This document shows, piece by piece, positions 7,901-14,165 of a stretch of 14,165 nucleotides of DNA (positions are counted from its first letter, which is position 1; the number at the start of each line of letters is the position of its first letter). This DNA comes from an uncultured Selenomonadales bacterium. Its GTDB lineage: Bacteria; Bacillota; Negativicutes; Selenomonadales; Selenomonadaceae. The stretch spans positions 1-14,165 of the forward strand of contig CALFJE010000154.1 in NCBI GenBank assembly GCA_937877545.1. The letters run 5' to 3'. Both the position numbers and the translations under genes were made by a program. The notes beneath the pieces were generated by a model that worked only from the letters and a program-made list of their open reading frames with translations, ran no database searches and was not told where the DNA came from.

Positions 7901-10900
7901 CTTACAGCTTTATCAAGTGCCGCCTTGCCCGCCGAGGACGTGGTGTCGAGATAGCCCATGAAATTTTTGATAACGTCCTGCGCGGAAACGGCAGTGGTAA
8001 TGGTCGGGGTCGGGGTTGGCGTCGGGTAAATATTTAGCGTCTTGCCGTTGGCACCTGCCAAAGTGATATTGCCCGAATCGGTGATGTTGACGATAACGTT
8101 TTCGCCGCTCGTCGAGGTTGACCACGTGGAGCCGCTGATTGTGATTGAGTCGTTGGAGCCGTAGTTATAGATAATGTCGTCGCCGTCGCCTTTGTCGTAG
8201 CCGTAAAGATGACTTGTGGCGGTGTTGCCGTAAATCGTATCGTTGCCCGTGCCGCCGCGAACGGTTAAAGCGTCGCCGCCGAGGCTGATTAAATCTGCGC
8301 CCGCGCCGCCGTCTGCGGAGTGACCGCCGCCATTGGCGATAATCGTATCGTTGCCGTCGCCGCCCAGGAGCGTATTGTACCAGTAAGTCGTAATGCTGAT
8401 GAGGTCGTCACCCGCGTCGCCGCCGAGCTTGGAGCGATAGTGGTTGCCCGTGATTGTATCATTGCCCGCGCCCGCCGTGACAGTCACACGATTATTGTTA
8501 CCGTAAACAGAATCGTCGCCGTAGCCCGCGTTGATTGAGGTATCGTCGCCGCAGTTGTTGTAAATGGTATCGTTGCCCGACCAGGCGGCTATCGTGACTT
8601 TGTCGCCGTAATTCTTAATGGTATCGGCTGAGGAGGAGCCGCTGAGTAACGTGCCGTCGTTGGTGTTGTTGATGTACTTGCCGGTCTCGCCGTCGGGAGG
8701 ATAGATGTAAACGGTCTTATCGCCCGCGCCGCGCAGAGTTATTACGCCGCTGCCCTCGACGCTTATCAGGACGTTGTTGGCGGCGTCAATCTCTCGCGTA
8801 TAGGAGCTGCCGCTTATGCTTAGCGTGTCATTGGAGCCGAAATTGACGATGAGGTCGTTGCCGTCGCCTTTCCTGTACTGATAGAGGACGCCGTAGCTGT
8901 TGCCGTTGCCGAAAATGGTATCGTTGCCCGTGCCCGCGTTAATGGTGACGCCGCCGAAGTTACTGCTCCTTAGGCTGATAAGGTCGGCGTTGGCTCCGCC
9001 GCTGATTGACACGTTGGGGTCGTAGCTGAAGATTGAATCGTTGCCTGCGCCGCCGTCGATTGTGACGTAGCCGAAACCGTCATTTATCTTATAATCGGCA
9101 TTGGTGCTGTTGTAGATGTAATCGTTGCCGTCTTTGCCGAGGATAGTCGTGCCGCCCGCGTAATTGCGCAAGGTGTCGTTGGCGTTCGTGCCGTTTATGA
9201 GGTTATTGGTGCTGTAGTTGCTTAAGTTTATGCCGCCGCGCAGAGAGAGCTTGCCGCCCTTGATGTTGACGTTGGCGGAGAGGCTTGCCGCGTCGCTTAG
9301 GGTGATAGAGCCGCCGCTTACCATGCTGATTATAACGTCGTTATCGAGGCTGTCCTTGGTGTAGGCGGCTGTCCCTGCGATTGAAACGGTGTCATTAGCT
9401 TTGAAGCCGCTGACGGTATCGGAGCCGTCGCCCGCCTTAAAGACGAGCAGATTATTCGTCGCGCCGGAGCCGAGGCTGATTGAGTCGTTGCCTGCGCGGG
9501 CGTTAATGGTGACGTTTGCGCCGCTGTTGGTTATGGTGTCGGCGTAAGCCGTGCCCGTTATCAATTTGTTGGATACGGTGTTATTGATATTTTCACCGCC
9601 GCCAATCAAGCTCCCGTCAATGTTTAAAGCGTCGAGACTTGCCGCGCCCGCGAGCGTTATCTTGCCGTCGCCGACGGTAAGGACGACATCGTTGTTGACC
9701 GTCTCTTTTGAATATGTTCCGCCCGAAATGCTTAATGTATCGGTTGCGCTGAAGTCGACGACAGAATCATTCCCCGCGCCCGTCGTATAATTTACGAGAT
9801 TGTTGCCGCCGTTTAATTTAACGGTGTCATTGCCTGCGCCGCCTTCGATTGTGGCATTTTGGGAATAGCTGCCCAAGCTTATGAAATCGTTGCCTGCGTC
9901 GCCGAAAATCAGCGCATTGCTGCCATTATTTTTAATCGTGTCGTTATCGGCGTCGCCGTGAATCGTGGCACCGTCGCTCGCCGAATGATTCTCAATGCTG
10001 TCCGCGCCGTTCCCGCCGTATATGGTGACGGTTGTGCTCGTGTTGATTATGCGGTCGTCGCCGTCCTCGCCGTAAATGAGCACATTGCCGATTCGGTTTT
10101 CGATTGAGTCCTTGCCGCTACCGCCGTGCATTGTCGAGTTGGAGCCGCCGTTGTAAATGGAGTCGTTGCCGCCGCCGCCGTTTATCGAAGTCCCGCCGCC
10201 GGTGTTGTTGATTGTATCGTCATCGTCGCCGCCAAAAAGCGTAGCGTTGGAGCGTCCGTTTGCATTAGAGATTGTATCGTTACCTGCGCCCATGTCCACG
10301 TAGAGGCTTTCAGCAACGCCGTTGTAGACAGAATCGTTGCCGCCGAGAGCGTTAATCGTCGCGCCGCTGAGCGTGCTTGAACGCGTGAAATAATTATCGT
10401 CGCCCTCCGAGAGCGTGATAAGCTTGTCGTCGACCTTAAAGCCCGAAATGTTAATTGCGTCGAGACTTGCCGCGCCGCTTAGGGTTATCTTGCCGTCGCC
10501 GACAGTAACTATAACATCGTCGCCGCTTACGGTTTGGGAGTAAGTGCCCGTGCCGCCGTCGATTTGAAGCGTAGTCAACGAGGTGAAGCCTTCGATAAGG
10601 TCGTTGCCGTCGCCCGTTGCGTATTCGATAAGCTGACTGCGGACGCTTGCGAAAGTTACCGTATCGTCGCCGCTGCCGGGGTTAATCGTTACCTCCATGC
10701 TTGAGCCTGTGCTTAAAATAGAATCGTTACCCGCGCCGCCGCTTATCGACGCCCACGAGCCGCGAGTTTCAATCGTATCGTTATCCGCGCCGCCGTCAAT
10801 CGTGGTATAGTCGCCGATATATACTTCGCTGTTTATGAAGTCTTTGCCCGCGCCGCCGTCAATGAAGTTGTAACCTTTTAACGAACTGTTGCGAGCGTTG

Positions 10901-12663
10901 ATGATTGAGTCGTCGCCGTCGCCGCCGAGGATTGTGCCGCTGATTCCCCAAGTGCGGATGGTATCAGCTCCTGCGCCGCCGGACATTGAAACATATTCTG
11001 CATTGGTTTCAATGAAGTCGTCGCCCGTACCGCCGTCCATTTTTGAATTCGCGCCGCCGAGACTGTATGTAAGCTTGCCGCCGGAATAACCATTTTTGTA
11101 GGTTCCCATTGTGTCGTTGCCGTCGCCGCCCAGGAGCGTAGAATCTCTGCCCCAATTATAAATAAAGTAATCGTCACCCGCACCGCCGTCTATCAAAACG
11201 TTATCGCTGTAATAATTATTGTTAAATGTGTCGTTGCCTTCGCCGCCGAGAATTGTCGAATGGTTATCACGATTGTAGACAGAATCGTCACCGTCGCCGA
11301 GGTCGATTAAAGTATTTGAGCCGTTGTGGTTGTAAACGTTATCGTTGCCCGCCCCGCCATTGATTTTAACCTCCGAGGCGTCATTATGGATTGAATCGTT
11401 GCCCGCGCCGCCGTTTAGTGTCGAGTTTATGCCCCAGCTTGAATTGAAAATGGTATCGGTGCCTGCGCCGCCGTCGACCACAGAATATCTGCCGTGGTTG
11501 CTTACGGAGTCGTTGCCGTTGCCCGCGTTGATTGAAACGTTGGAGCCTGCAGAATTGCTTGTGTCGCTTAGAGCCACGCCGTAATTTAGAATTTGGTCGT
11601 CGCCGCCGAGAGCTTGGATCGTCACGTCATGCCCGTGGTTATAAATGGCGTCGGGCTTGAGTATATAAGAGGTGCCGCGAACTGTCGTGTTGGAAGTTCT
11701 GTTTATGATGACGTTGGAGAGCGTGCCTTCAATATTGACAGCCTCCAAGGTCGCCGCGCCCTGCAAGGTCACTGCGCCGTTATTATCTGCAATATTGACG
11801 ACCATATCATCGCCGCTGATTTGGGTCGAGTAAACGCCTTTGCCGTCATTGTCGATTTTTAAGGTGTCGGTCTCGTTAAAGCCAATGACAGTGTTATTGC
11901 CGTCGCCCGCCGTGAAGACGAGGACATTGTTATCCGCGTTGGAACTTAGGCTGATTAAATCGTTGCCGGTGCCCGCGTTGATTGAAACGCTATCGCTGTC
12001 ATTGTTAATGGTATCGTCGCCCGCGCCTGCGTCGATTGTTACAGAGTCGCTCCAGTTGGCGAAAGAATCATTACCCTCGCCGCCAATCAGAGTGGCGTTT
12101 GTGCCATATATACTGCTGTCCGTTATCCAGCCGTTAAGGATTTTGTCGTTGCCCGTGCCGCCGTCGATTATGGAAGAATAGCCGCCGTAGCTCGCGATTG
12201 TGTCGTCGTCTTCGCCGCCTGTCATTGTGACGTTGCCCGCGAAATTTATGATTGAATCGTTGCCTGCTCCGCCGTCAATTGTGACGCTGTTGCCTTTGCT
12301 GTAGTAGTTACTGTTGTGAATAGAATCTGCGCCTTCGCCGCCCGCGATTGAGACGAGATCGTTCCAGTTGTGAATGGAGTCATTACCCGCTCCGCCGTCG
12401 AGGGTGGTGTATGCGCCGACGTTGCGAAGGGTGTCGTTGCCGTCGCCGCCGCGAACCGTGACTTGCTCATTATTCCAATCCCAATTTTGCAAATAATCGT
12501 TGTCCGCGCCGCCGTCGATTGAGACGCTCGAAGCATAATTGTCAATGGAATCTGCCCCCGCGCCGCCGCTGAGTGTCGCTCCCGTACCGCTGTTGTGAAT
12601 AGAATCGGCATCGTTCGTCCCTGTGACCGCAGCTCCGACTATCGTGTTGTCATAGGTCGCCAT
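4999..12663 (-). CDS. Giant RTX protein (2554 residues) with a central HExxH gluzincin-type metallopeptidase domain
   Basis: The protein lacks an N-terminal signal peptide and is dominated by RTX-type calcium-binding repeats, pointing to type I secretion. Residues 1 to about 1546 hold 18-20-residue two-turn repeats (GG-x-GNDSI-x-N-x-G-x2-VTI) broken by six homologous spacer modules starting near residues 246, 679, 956, 1071, 1262 and 1488. A PTPTPTPT linker (1547-1554) leads into a peptidase domain (about 1558-1885) with HEMTH at 1801-1805 and EGMAE at 1824-1828: zinc ligands His1801, His1805 and Glu1824, general base Glu1802. A canonical RTX block follows (about 1958-2022), then three ~150-residue repeats from 2096, and an acidic tail ending FLLTFGDDK. 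The ATG at 12663 has AAAGGAG eight bases upstream; the longer in-frame start at 12714 overlaps the -10 box and is rejected. Predicted: a secreted or surface-held calcium-dependent protease of unknown substrate. The RTX and zinc-peptidase calls are firm; the exact peptidase family is tentative. Confidence 0.92.
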   Translation of the reverse strand: MATYDNTIVGAAVTGTNDADSIHNSGTGATLSGGAGADSIDNYASSVSIDGGADNDYLQNWDWNNEQVTVRGGDGNDTLRNVGAYTTLDGGAGNDSIHNWNDLVSIAGGEGADSIHNSNYYSKGNSVTIDGGAGNDSIINFAGNVTMTGGEDDDTIASYGGYSSIIDGGTGNDKILNGWITDSSIYGTNATLIGGEGNDSFANWSDSVTIDAGAGDDTINNDSDSVSINAGTGNDLISLSSNADNNVLVFTAGDGNNTVIGFNETDTLKIDNDGKGVYSTQISGDDMVVNIADNNGAVTLQGAATLEAVNIEGTLSNVIINRTSNTTVRGTSYILKPDAIYNHGHDVTIQALGGDDQILNYGVALSDTSNSAGSNVSINAGNGNDSVSNHGRYSVVDGGAGTDTIFNSSWGINSTLNGGAGNDSIHNDASEVKINGGAGNDNVYNHNGSNTLIDLGDGDDSVYNRDNHSTILGGEGNDTFNNNYYSDNVLIDGGAGDDYFIYNWGRDSTLLGGDGNDTMGTYKNGYSGGKLTYSLGGANSKMDGGTGDDFIETNAEYVSMSGGAGADTIRTWGISGTILGGDGDDSIINARNSSLKGYNFIDGGAGKDFINSEVYIGDYTTIDGGADNDTIETRGSWASISGGAGNDSILSTGSSMEVTINPGSGDDTVTFASVRSQLIEYATGDGNDLIEGFTSLTTLQIDGGTGTYSQTVSGDDVIVTVGDGKITLSGAASLDAINISGFKVDDKLITLSEGDDNYFTRSSTLSGATINALGGNDSVYNGVAESLYVDMGAGNDTISNANGRSNATLFGGDDDDTINNTGGGTSINGGGGNDSIYNGGSNSTMHGGSGKDSIENRIGNVLIYGEDGDDRIINTSTTVTIYGGNGADSIENHSASDGATIHGDADNDTIKNNGSNALIFGDAGNDFISLGSYSQNATIEGGAGNDTVKLNGGNNLVNYTTGAGNDSVVDFSATDTLSISGGTYSKETVNNDVVLTVGDGKITLAGAASLDALNIDGSLIGGGENINNTVSNKLITGTAYADTITNSGANVTINARAGNDSISLGSGATNNLLVFKAGDGSDTVSGFKANDTVSIAGTAAYTKDSLDNDVIISMVSGGSITLSDAASLSANVNIKGGKLSLRGGINLSNYSTNNLINGTNANDTLRNYAGGTTILGKDGNDYIYNSTNADYKINDGFGYVTIDGGAGNDSIFSYDPNVSISGGANADLISLRSSNFGGVTINAGTGNDTIFGNGNSYGVLYQYRKGDGNDLIVNFGSNDTLSISGSSYTREIDAANNVLISVEGSGVITLRGAGDKTVYIYPPDGETGKYINNTNDGTLLSGSSSADTIKNYGDKVTIAAWSGNDTIYNNCGDDTSINAGYGDDSVYGNNNRVTVTAGAGNDTITGNHYRSKLGGDAGDDLISITTYWYNTLLGGDGNDTIIANGGGHSADGGAGADLISLGGDALTVRGGTGNDTIYGNTATSHLYGYDKGDGDDIIYNYGSNDSITISGSTWSTSTSGENVIVNITDSGNITLAGANGKTLNIYPTPTPTPTITTAVSAQDVIKNFMGYLDTTSSAGKAALDKAVSIATGGYFANISAAIGQMTLDCAAAGNGDTFLKDYCGIDLDNYDTGAITGYDAGGSSVKTAQSIVEETGSLDNFTGSTFTTNGLTVKLADFDNDIFNPYSISYSSLSNDTKKYIWQAFKTWWAGGALDLIAESYGNNYGFSSDSSATVKELYFGFRNETSNTLAATPFRYYTGSGKTIQLGMYVNMYHYNSITIGDVDGKRNSSGFYLDRTLAHEMTHAVMAANINHFADLSQFITEGMAELTHGIDDERTYTIRTLANNADALNNSLSLMPGTGTNNAYAGGYMFLRYLAKQGAEHYPTLNGNGNLAGNFSISQSNGNSDAVTVSGKLMTIAKDFADDAIDLTDYASVNNVDASALAKGIAITGNTLANSIKAGAGNDTVFANVGNDKLLGGAGNDVLSGEAGNDSINGEAGDDTLSGGSGDDTLTGGEGKDVFVHVADNDLITDYNADDDTIQLVEGKVIGASLSGSNVILAIGIRGSVTVQDGADKTINVIDGEGAAWSTLISGGNSIVGSAKADTLVGTAGNDTFTGGYGADTFVYTGGKDVITDYGANFDKVSLAGDGAKYLSHITGVDVSGSNVKLTFSNDSSKTLTLNNAANKKVIVNGATRCFLDKQILSYDKTAVTLTADFGGTFKGGSYKNINASAATKSVTISGGNSGGVSIVGGAKADSIVGTAGNDTLTGGYGADTFVYTGGNDVITDYAANFDKISLAGGDNARWLSHITNAAVNGNDVTLTFSNDAAKTLTLKNSVGKKILINEDACVFGRDGTKTIIIRPDFTGSFTASNYQVVDASAVKASVTLSGGNGNGVSIVGGAKADSIVGTAGNDTLTGGYGADTFTYTGGKDVITDYAANFDKIQLNGDGAKWLSHITGVAIKNKDVTLTFSNDSSKTLTLNNAAGKKVIINGVTRTFTASADAYWFDENDFGDAQLDSITDSPSDYSIGKLDTADTLTKLTRDEFLLTFGDDK
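5165..6378 (-). repeat. Three tandem ~444-456-bp units encoding a ~150-residue RTX module
   Basis: In the C-terminal arm of the giant RTX protein three units start at residues 2096, 2248 and 2396 (5' ends at 6378, 5922 and 5478). Each begins SIVG-(G/S)-AKAD, then VGTAGNDT-(L/F)-TGGYGADTF and TGG-(K/N)-DVITDY. It continues through LSHIT into a KTLTLNNAA-type beta segment. Marker words such as GTCGGTGATAAC on the + strand recur at 5356, 5800 and 6256, giving periods of 444 and 456 bases. Near-identical DNA words across units suggest recent duplication or ongoing gene conversion. The third unit diverges after about 5165 into the acidic C-terminus, presumably the secretion signal region. Confidence 0.85.
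7005..7995 (-). other. Peptidase domain of the giant RTX protein, flagellinolysin-like gluzincin
   Basis: This is a region of the 4999-12663 gene, about residues 1557-1886, with no RTX repeats. The motif DRTLAHEMTHAVMAANI is followed by QFITEGMAELTHGIDDER. Eighteen residues separate His1805 from Glu1824, close to thermolysin spacing (19), and Glu1828 sits where thermolysin-type enzymes have an Asp that orients a zinc-ligand histidine. The third metzincin ligand (HxxGxxH) is absent, so it is not serralysin. From memory the sequence around the active site resembles peptidase domains inserted in the hypervariable region of some flagellins (flagellinolysin). A downstream YAGGYMFLRYLAKQ helix also fits that group. 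Cys1609 and Cys1623 are among few cysteines in the protein and could pair outside the cell. A PT-rich linker separates the domain from the N-terminal repeats. Confidence 0.75.
8015..12600 (-). repeat. N-terminal arm of the giant RTX protein: two-turn RTX repeats with six spacer modules
   Basis: The encoded repeat differs from the textbook nonapeptide. A GG-x-GNDSI turn alternates with a turn built on N-x-G-x2-V-(S/T)-I, giving an 18-20-residue unit rich in Asn, Ser and Ile. Six spacer modules interrupt it, each running from a GDGND-(L/T)-(I/V)-x-GF-type entry, through DTL-x-I-x-G and a (D/N)DV-(I/V)-(I/V) strand, to ITL-x-GAASL-x-(A/T)-(V/I)NI-x-G. The same spacer occurs once in the small RTX protein. 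The DNA is therefore strongly repetitive (CGTTGCC, GCCGCC and GATTG words), which explains long spurious open frames on the + strand. Confidence 0.8.
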
Positions 12664-12742
12664 AAAATCATCTCCTTTCAATAGCTCCCTAAAAAATTTG
12701 CAATACGCGTGCATTATACGATTTTGCAGGTAAATAACGCAA
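12664..12742 (-). promoter_or_regulatory. Promoter and ribosome binding site of the giant RTX gene
   Basis: On the - strand a perfect TATAAT lies at 12718-12713 and TTGCGT, a partial -35 match, at 12742-12737, with an 18-base spacer. Transcription would begin near 12706, giving a leader of about 43 bases. The leader contains AAAGGAG (complement of 12672-12678), eight bases from the ATG at 12663. No operator-like palindrome is obvious. The -10 is strong and the -35 weak, so an activator is possible but not shown. Confidence 0.6.
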
Positions 12743-12759
12743 CAGCCGGGCGGAATCTT

Positions 12760-12960
12760 TTACAGTGAAGCGCGAATTGTGAAGGCAATTTCCTCGTCAT
12801 GTTCGGAGGAGCTTTCAAGTCTTGCGGTCGCGGCTACGGAGCTTTTCATGCGGGCGAGGTAATTCCTTAAGGTGTCGAGAGCGGTCGCCGTGCCCTCGAG
12901 TTCCAAAGTTTTTTCGTCGACGCGGAGGCTCTCTGCGCGGCAAGCGTGTTTGGGCGGCGG
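12760..12960 (-). pseudogene. Truncated duplicate of the C-terminus of the PilN/GspL-like gene
   Basis: Positions 12771-12931 match 12986-13146 at an offset of exactly 215 bases, with about 12 differences over about 161 bases by eye. Read on the - strand this gives LRVDEKTLELEGTATALDTL, a segment ending LARMKSSVAATARLESSSE, and the end IRASL before a TAA at 12760-12762. That is the last ~55 residues of the neighbouring intact gene with few amino acid changes. Beyond 12931 the match jumps to about 13217 (TCTGCGCGGCAAGCG), so about 70 bases are deleted, and the frame soon meets a stop near 12969. There is no start codon or ribosome binding site. It is a remnant of a tandem duplication or a second, decayed paralogue. 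It fills the gap between the RTX promoter and the intact gene. Confidence 0.8.
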
Positions 12961-12974
12961 AGCTTTTTACGCGT

Positions 12975-13970
12975 TCAGTGGCTGGCGCGAATGTCGAAGA
13001 TAATTTCCTCGTCACGTTCGGAGGAGCTTTCAAGCCTTGCGGTCGCGGCTACGGAGCTTTTCATGCGGGCAAGGTAATTGCGTATGGTGTCGAGAGCGGT
13101 CGCCGTGCCTTCGAGTTCCAAAGTTTTTTCGTCGACGCGGAGGCTCGTCAAGTTAATGCTCCTGTCAGCAAGCTTGCCGACTTTGAGCAGGAGGCTGAAA
13201 TTATCGGGGGCGTCAATCTGCGCGGCAAGCGCGTTGATTCGGCGGAGTTCGGCAATATCGGCGTCGACGGCTTGTTTAATCGCAAGGTCTCCGCGCAGGT
13301 TTTCAACGGCAAGTTTCGCCGCGTCCAAGTTATCCGCCGCCGCGCCGTAATCCGCGAAAAGTTTAGCCGATAAGATAATCATCACGCCGAGGAAAATCGC
13401 CGCCGCCGCAAGTGAAAGCTTTTTCCAACTCCATACGCCGCTACGCGCCAAAAGATTAGGTGCCTTCTTATCGCGCACGACCTCAGAAATAAATTCCGTC
13501 CTGTCGTAGGGGTGAACGTTCGCCGCCGCGTCGGGCATGACCGATAACGCCCGCAAGTTCAATCCGCTCCGCTTGAACGCCGCGCAGATTTCCTCGACTT
13601 TGATTCGCGGCAAGGTTTCCATCCAAAGCTCCTCGCCGACCTTTGAGGACGAAAAGACTGCCTCGGCTCCCGCCTGCGCCGTCGCCCAACTTTTAACCAG
13701 CGCGGGAATTTCTTTGGCGGGCACGTTCCCGACCTCGGTTTGGAAGGTTACGGCGTCCTCGGCTCGCAAGCAGAATCCTATCGTCGACGTGCTCCAATCC
13801 TTGCGGCTACATATCTGCGCGATTTGGGCGGCGATTTGCTCAAACTCGGAGCCGTCCGCCTCGACTTCGACCGTTTCAAATTTCTCGGTAAGTTGCACGA
13901 CGAAAAGCCTTTCCCCGTCGAAATACGCGCCGACGACCGCGCCGGTTGCCTCTTTAAAAAAGTCACGCAT
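12975..13970 (-). CDS. PilN/GspL-like assembly protein of a type IV pilus or type II secretion-type system
   Basis: The 331-residue protein has a cytoplasmic N-terminal part (about 1-165: GAYFDGERLFVVQL near 14-27, then a VPAKEIPALVKSWA region) that looks like a reduced PilM/GspL actin-like domain. A membrane helix follows at about 185-205 (LSLAAAAIFLGVMIILSAKL), then an alanine-rich coiled coil (210-252) and a PilN-type periplasmic domain (255-329) with SINLTSLRVDEKTLELEGTA. In known systems PilN/GspL-type proteins bridge the cytoplasmic ATPase and the membrane or periplasmic alignment complex. The ATG at 13970 has GGAGGA about 12 bases upstream. A TTG at 13997 with AAGGAG ten bases upstream is a serious alternative, adding nine residues including GILSR. 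An ATG at 14060 would start inside a tandem repeat and is unlikely. The upstream gene lies off the right edge, so the operon cannot be read. Assignment is by domain order and pattern, not by a strong catalytic motif. Confidence 0.7.
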   Translation of the reverse strand: MRDFFKEATGAVVGAYFDGERLFVVQLTEKFETVEVEADGSEFEQIAAQIAQICSRKDWSTSTIGFCLRAEDAVTFQTEVGNVPAKEIPALVKSWATAQAGAEAVFSSSKVGEELWMETLPRIKVEEICAAFKRSGLNLRALSVMPDAAANVHPYDRTEFISEVVRDKKAPNLLARSGVWSWKKLSLAAAAIFLGVMIILSAKLFADYGAAADNLDAAKLAVENLRGDLAIKQAVDADIAELRRINALAAQIDAPDNFSLLLKVGKLADRSINLTSLRVDEKTLELEGTATALDTIRNYLARMKSSVAATARLESSSERDEEIIFDIRASH

Positions 13971-14010
13971 TCGCGATAAAATTCCTCCAACGCTCAATGA
14001 ATCGTCACTC

Positions 14011-14165
14011 CTTGAAATAATGCCGCCGCAGTCAACCGCCCGACGATAGCCGCGCCTCATCGTTGACCGCCGCCTCTTGAAATAATGCCGCCGAAGTCAA
14101 ACTGCCCGACGATAGCCGCGCCTCATCGTTGACCGCCGCCACTTGAAATAATGCCGCCGCAGTCA
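14011..14165. repeat. 65/66-bp tandem repeat, at least 2.3 copies, continuing past the window
   Basis: The word CTTGAAATAATGCCGCCG begins at 14011, 14076 and 14142, giving periods of 65 and 66 bases. Between copies the sequence is nearly identical: CGACGATAGCCGCGCC and TCATCGTTGACCGCCGCC recur. The single-base length difference lies near GCAGTCAACCG versus GAAGTCAAACTG. It abuts the PilN/GspL-like gene. Copy number beyond the right edge is unknown. Confidence 0.9.
14032..14165 (-). CDS. Possible C-terminal end of the upstream gene, made of a 22-residue tandem repeat (partial)
   Basis: On the - strand one frame stays open across both repeat copies, giving two units of the form (T/S)AALFQ-(E/V)-AAVNDEARLSSG before a TGA at 14034-14032. 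A 66-base unit preserves frame, whereas the 65-base unit nearest the PilN/GspL-like gene shifts it and creates this stop. With one more base the frame would read on to LFQGVTIH and a TGA at 13996-13994, overlapping the alternative TTG start of the next gene (TTGA). I do not recognise the protein. At 43 visible residues and a repetitive composition, chance openness is a real possibility. Confidence 0.35.
   Translation of the reverse strand, partial: TAAALFQVAAVNDEARLSSGSLTSAALFQEAAVNDEARLSSGG

Noticed and set aside
7339..8037. A 232-codon open frame on the + strand opposite the peptidase domain
   Set aside because: It is the complement of a strongly biased coding region, has no recognisable domain or ribosome binding site, and similar shadow frames occur all along the RTX genes.
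3153..12600. Regular repeats that could be mistaken for a CRISPR or satellite array
   Set aside because: The repeats are in a single long open frame with three-base periodicity and encode RTX motifs; there are no unique spacers between identical direct repeats.
12664..12714. A longer N-terminus of the giant RTX protein starting at 12714
   Set aside because: That ATG overlaps the TATAAT box, so it would lie upstream of the likely transcript start. The ATG at 12663 has a strong ribosome binding site.

Overview
The window looks like a chromosomal stretch from an anaerobic, diderm bacterium of the Negativicutes (Selenomonadales-like) or a close relative. This is an inference from four things: an anaerobic-pathway cbiT gene, a lipobox-bearing serpin, giant RTX proteins of a style I associate with Selenomonas-type genomes, and a PilN/GspL-like assembly protein. 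There is no rRNA or other marker to fix the taxon.

Layout, left to right. (1) Positions 1-1217 (+) hold the decayed 3' part of an Eco57I-type adenine-specific DNA methyltransferase/restriction gene. It has lost an internal segment and carries two frameshifts. (2) A short AGCTA/TAACT-rich low-complexity repeat (about 1214-1279) precedes a two-gene + strand unit, cbiT (cobalamin synthesis) and a lipoprotein serpin, joined by an ATGA stop/start overlap. (3) A bidirectional terminator (3097-3138) separates these from two - strand RTX genes: a giant 2554-residue protein (4999-12663) transcribed first, then a 599-residue RTX paralogue (3153-4952). A strong terminator hairpin lies between them and abuts the second start codon. 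A promoter and good ribosome binding site lie upstream of the giant gene. (4) Positions 12760-14165 (-) hold a duplicated, truncated copy of the C-terminus of a PilN/GspL-like gene, the intact gene itself (12975-13970), and a 65/66-bp tandem repeat running off the right edge, which may encode the tail of the upstream gene.

The most unusual object is the giant RTX protein. Two RTX-rich arms flank a central zinc-peptidase domain with an HEMTH motif and a downstream E-x3-E (gluzincin geometry). The surrounding sequence resembles the peptidase domain found inserted in some flagellins (flagellinolysin) rather than serralysin. The N-terminal arm is built from unusual 18-20-residue two-turn repeats punctuated by six homologous spacer modules. 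The C-terminal arm has three tandem copies of a ~150-residue module.

The working picture is a type-I-secreted, calcium-folded, surface or extracellular protease with a smaller non-catalytic RTX partner under attenuated expression. It sits next to a lipid-anchored serpin that could protect the cell from other (serine/cysteine) proteases. No type I secretion transporter genes lie in the window, so the secretion route is inferred from the protein family.
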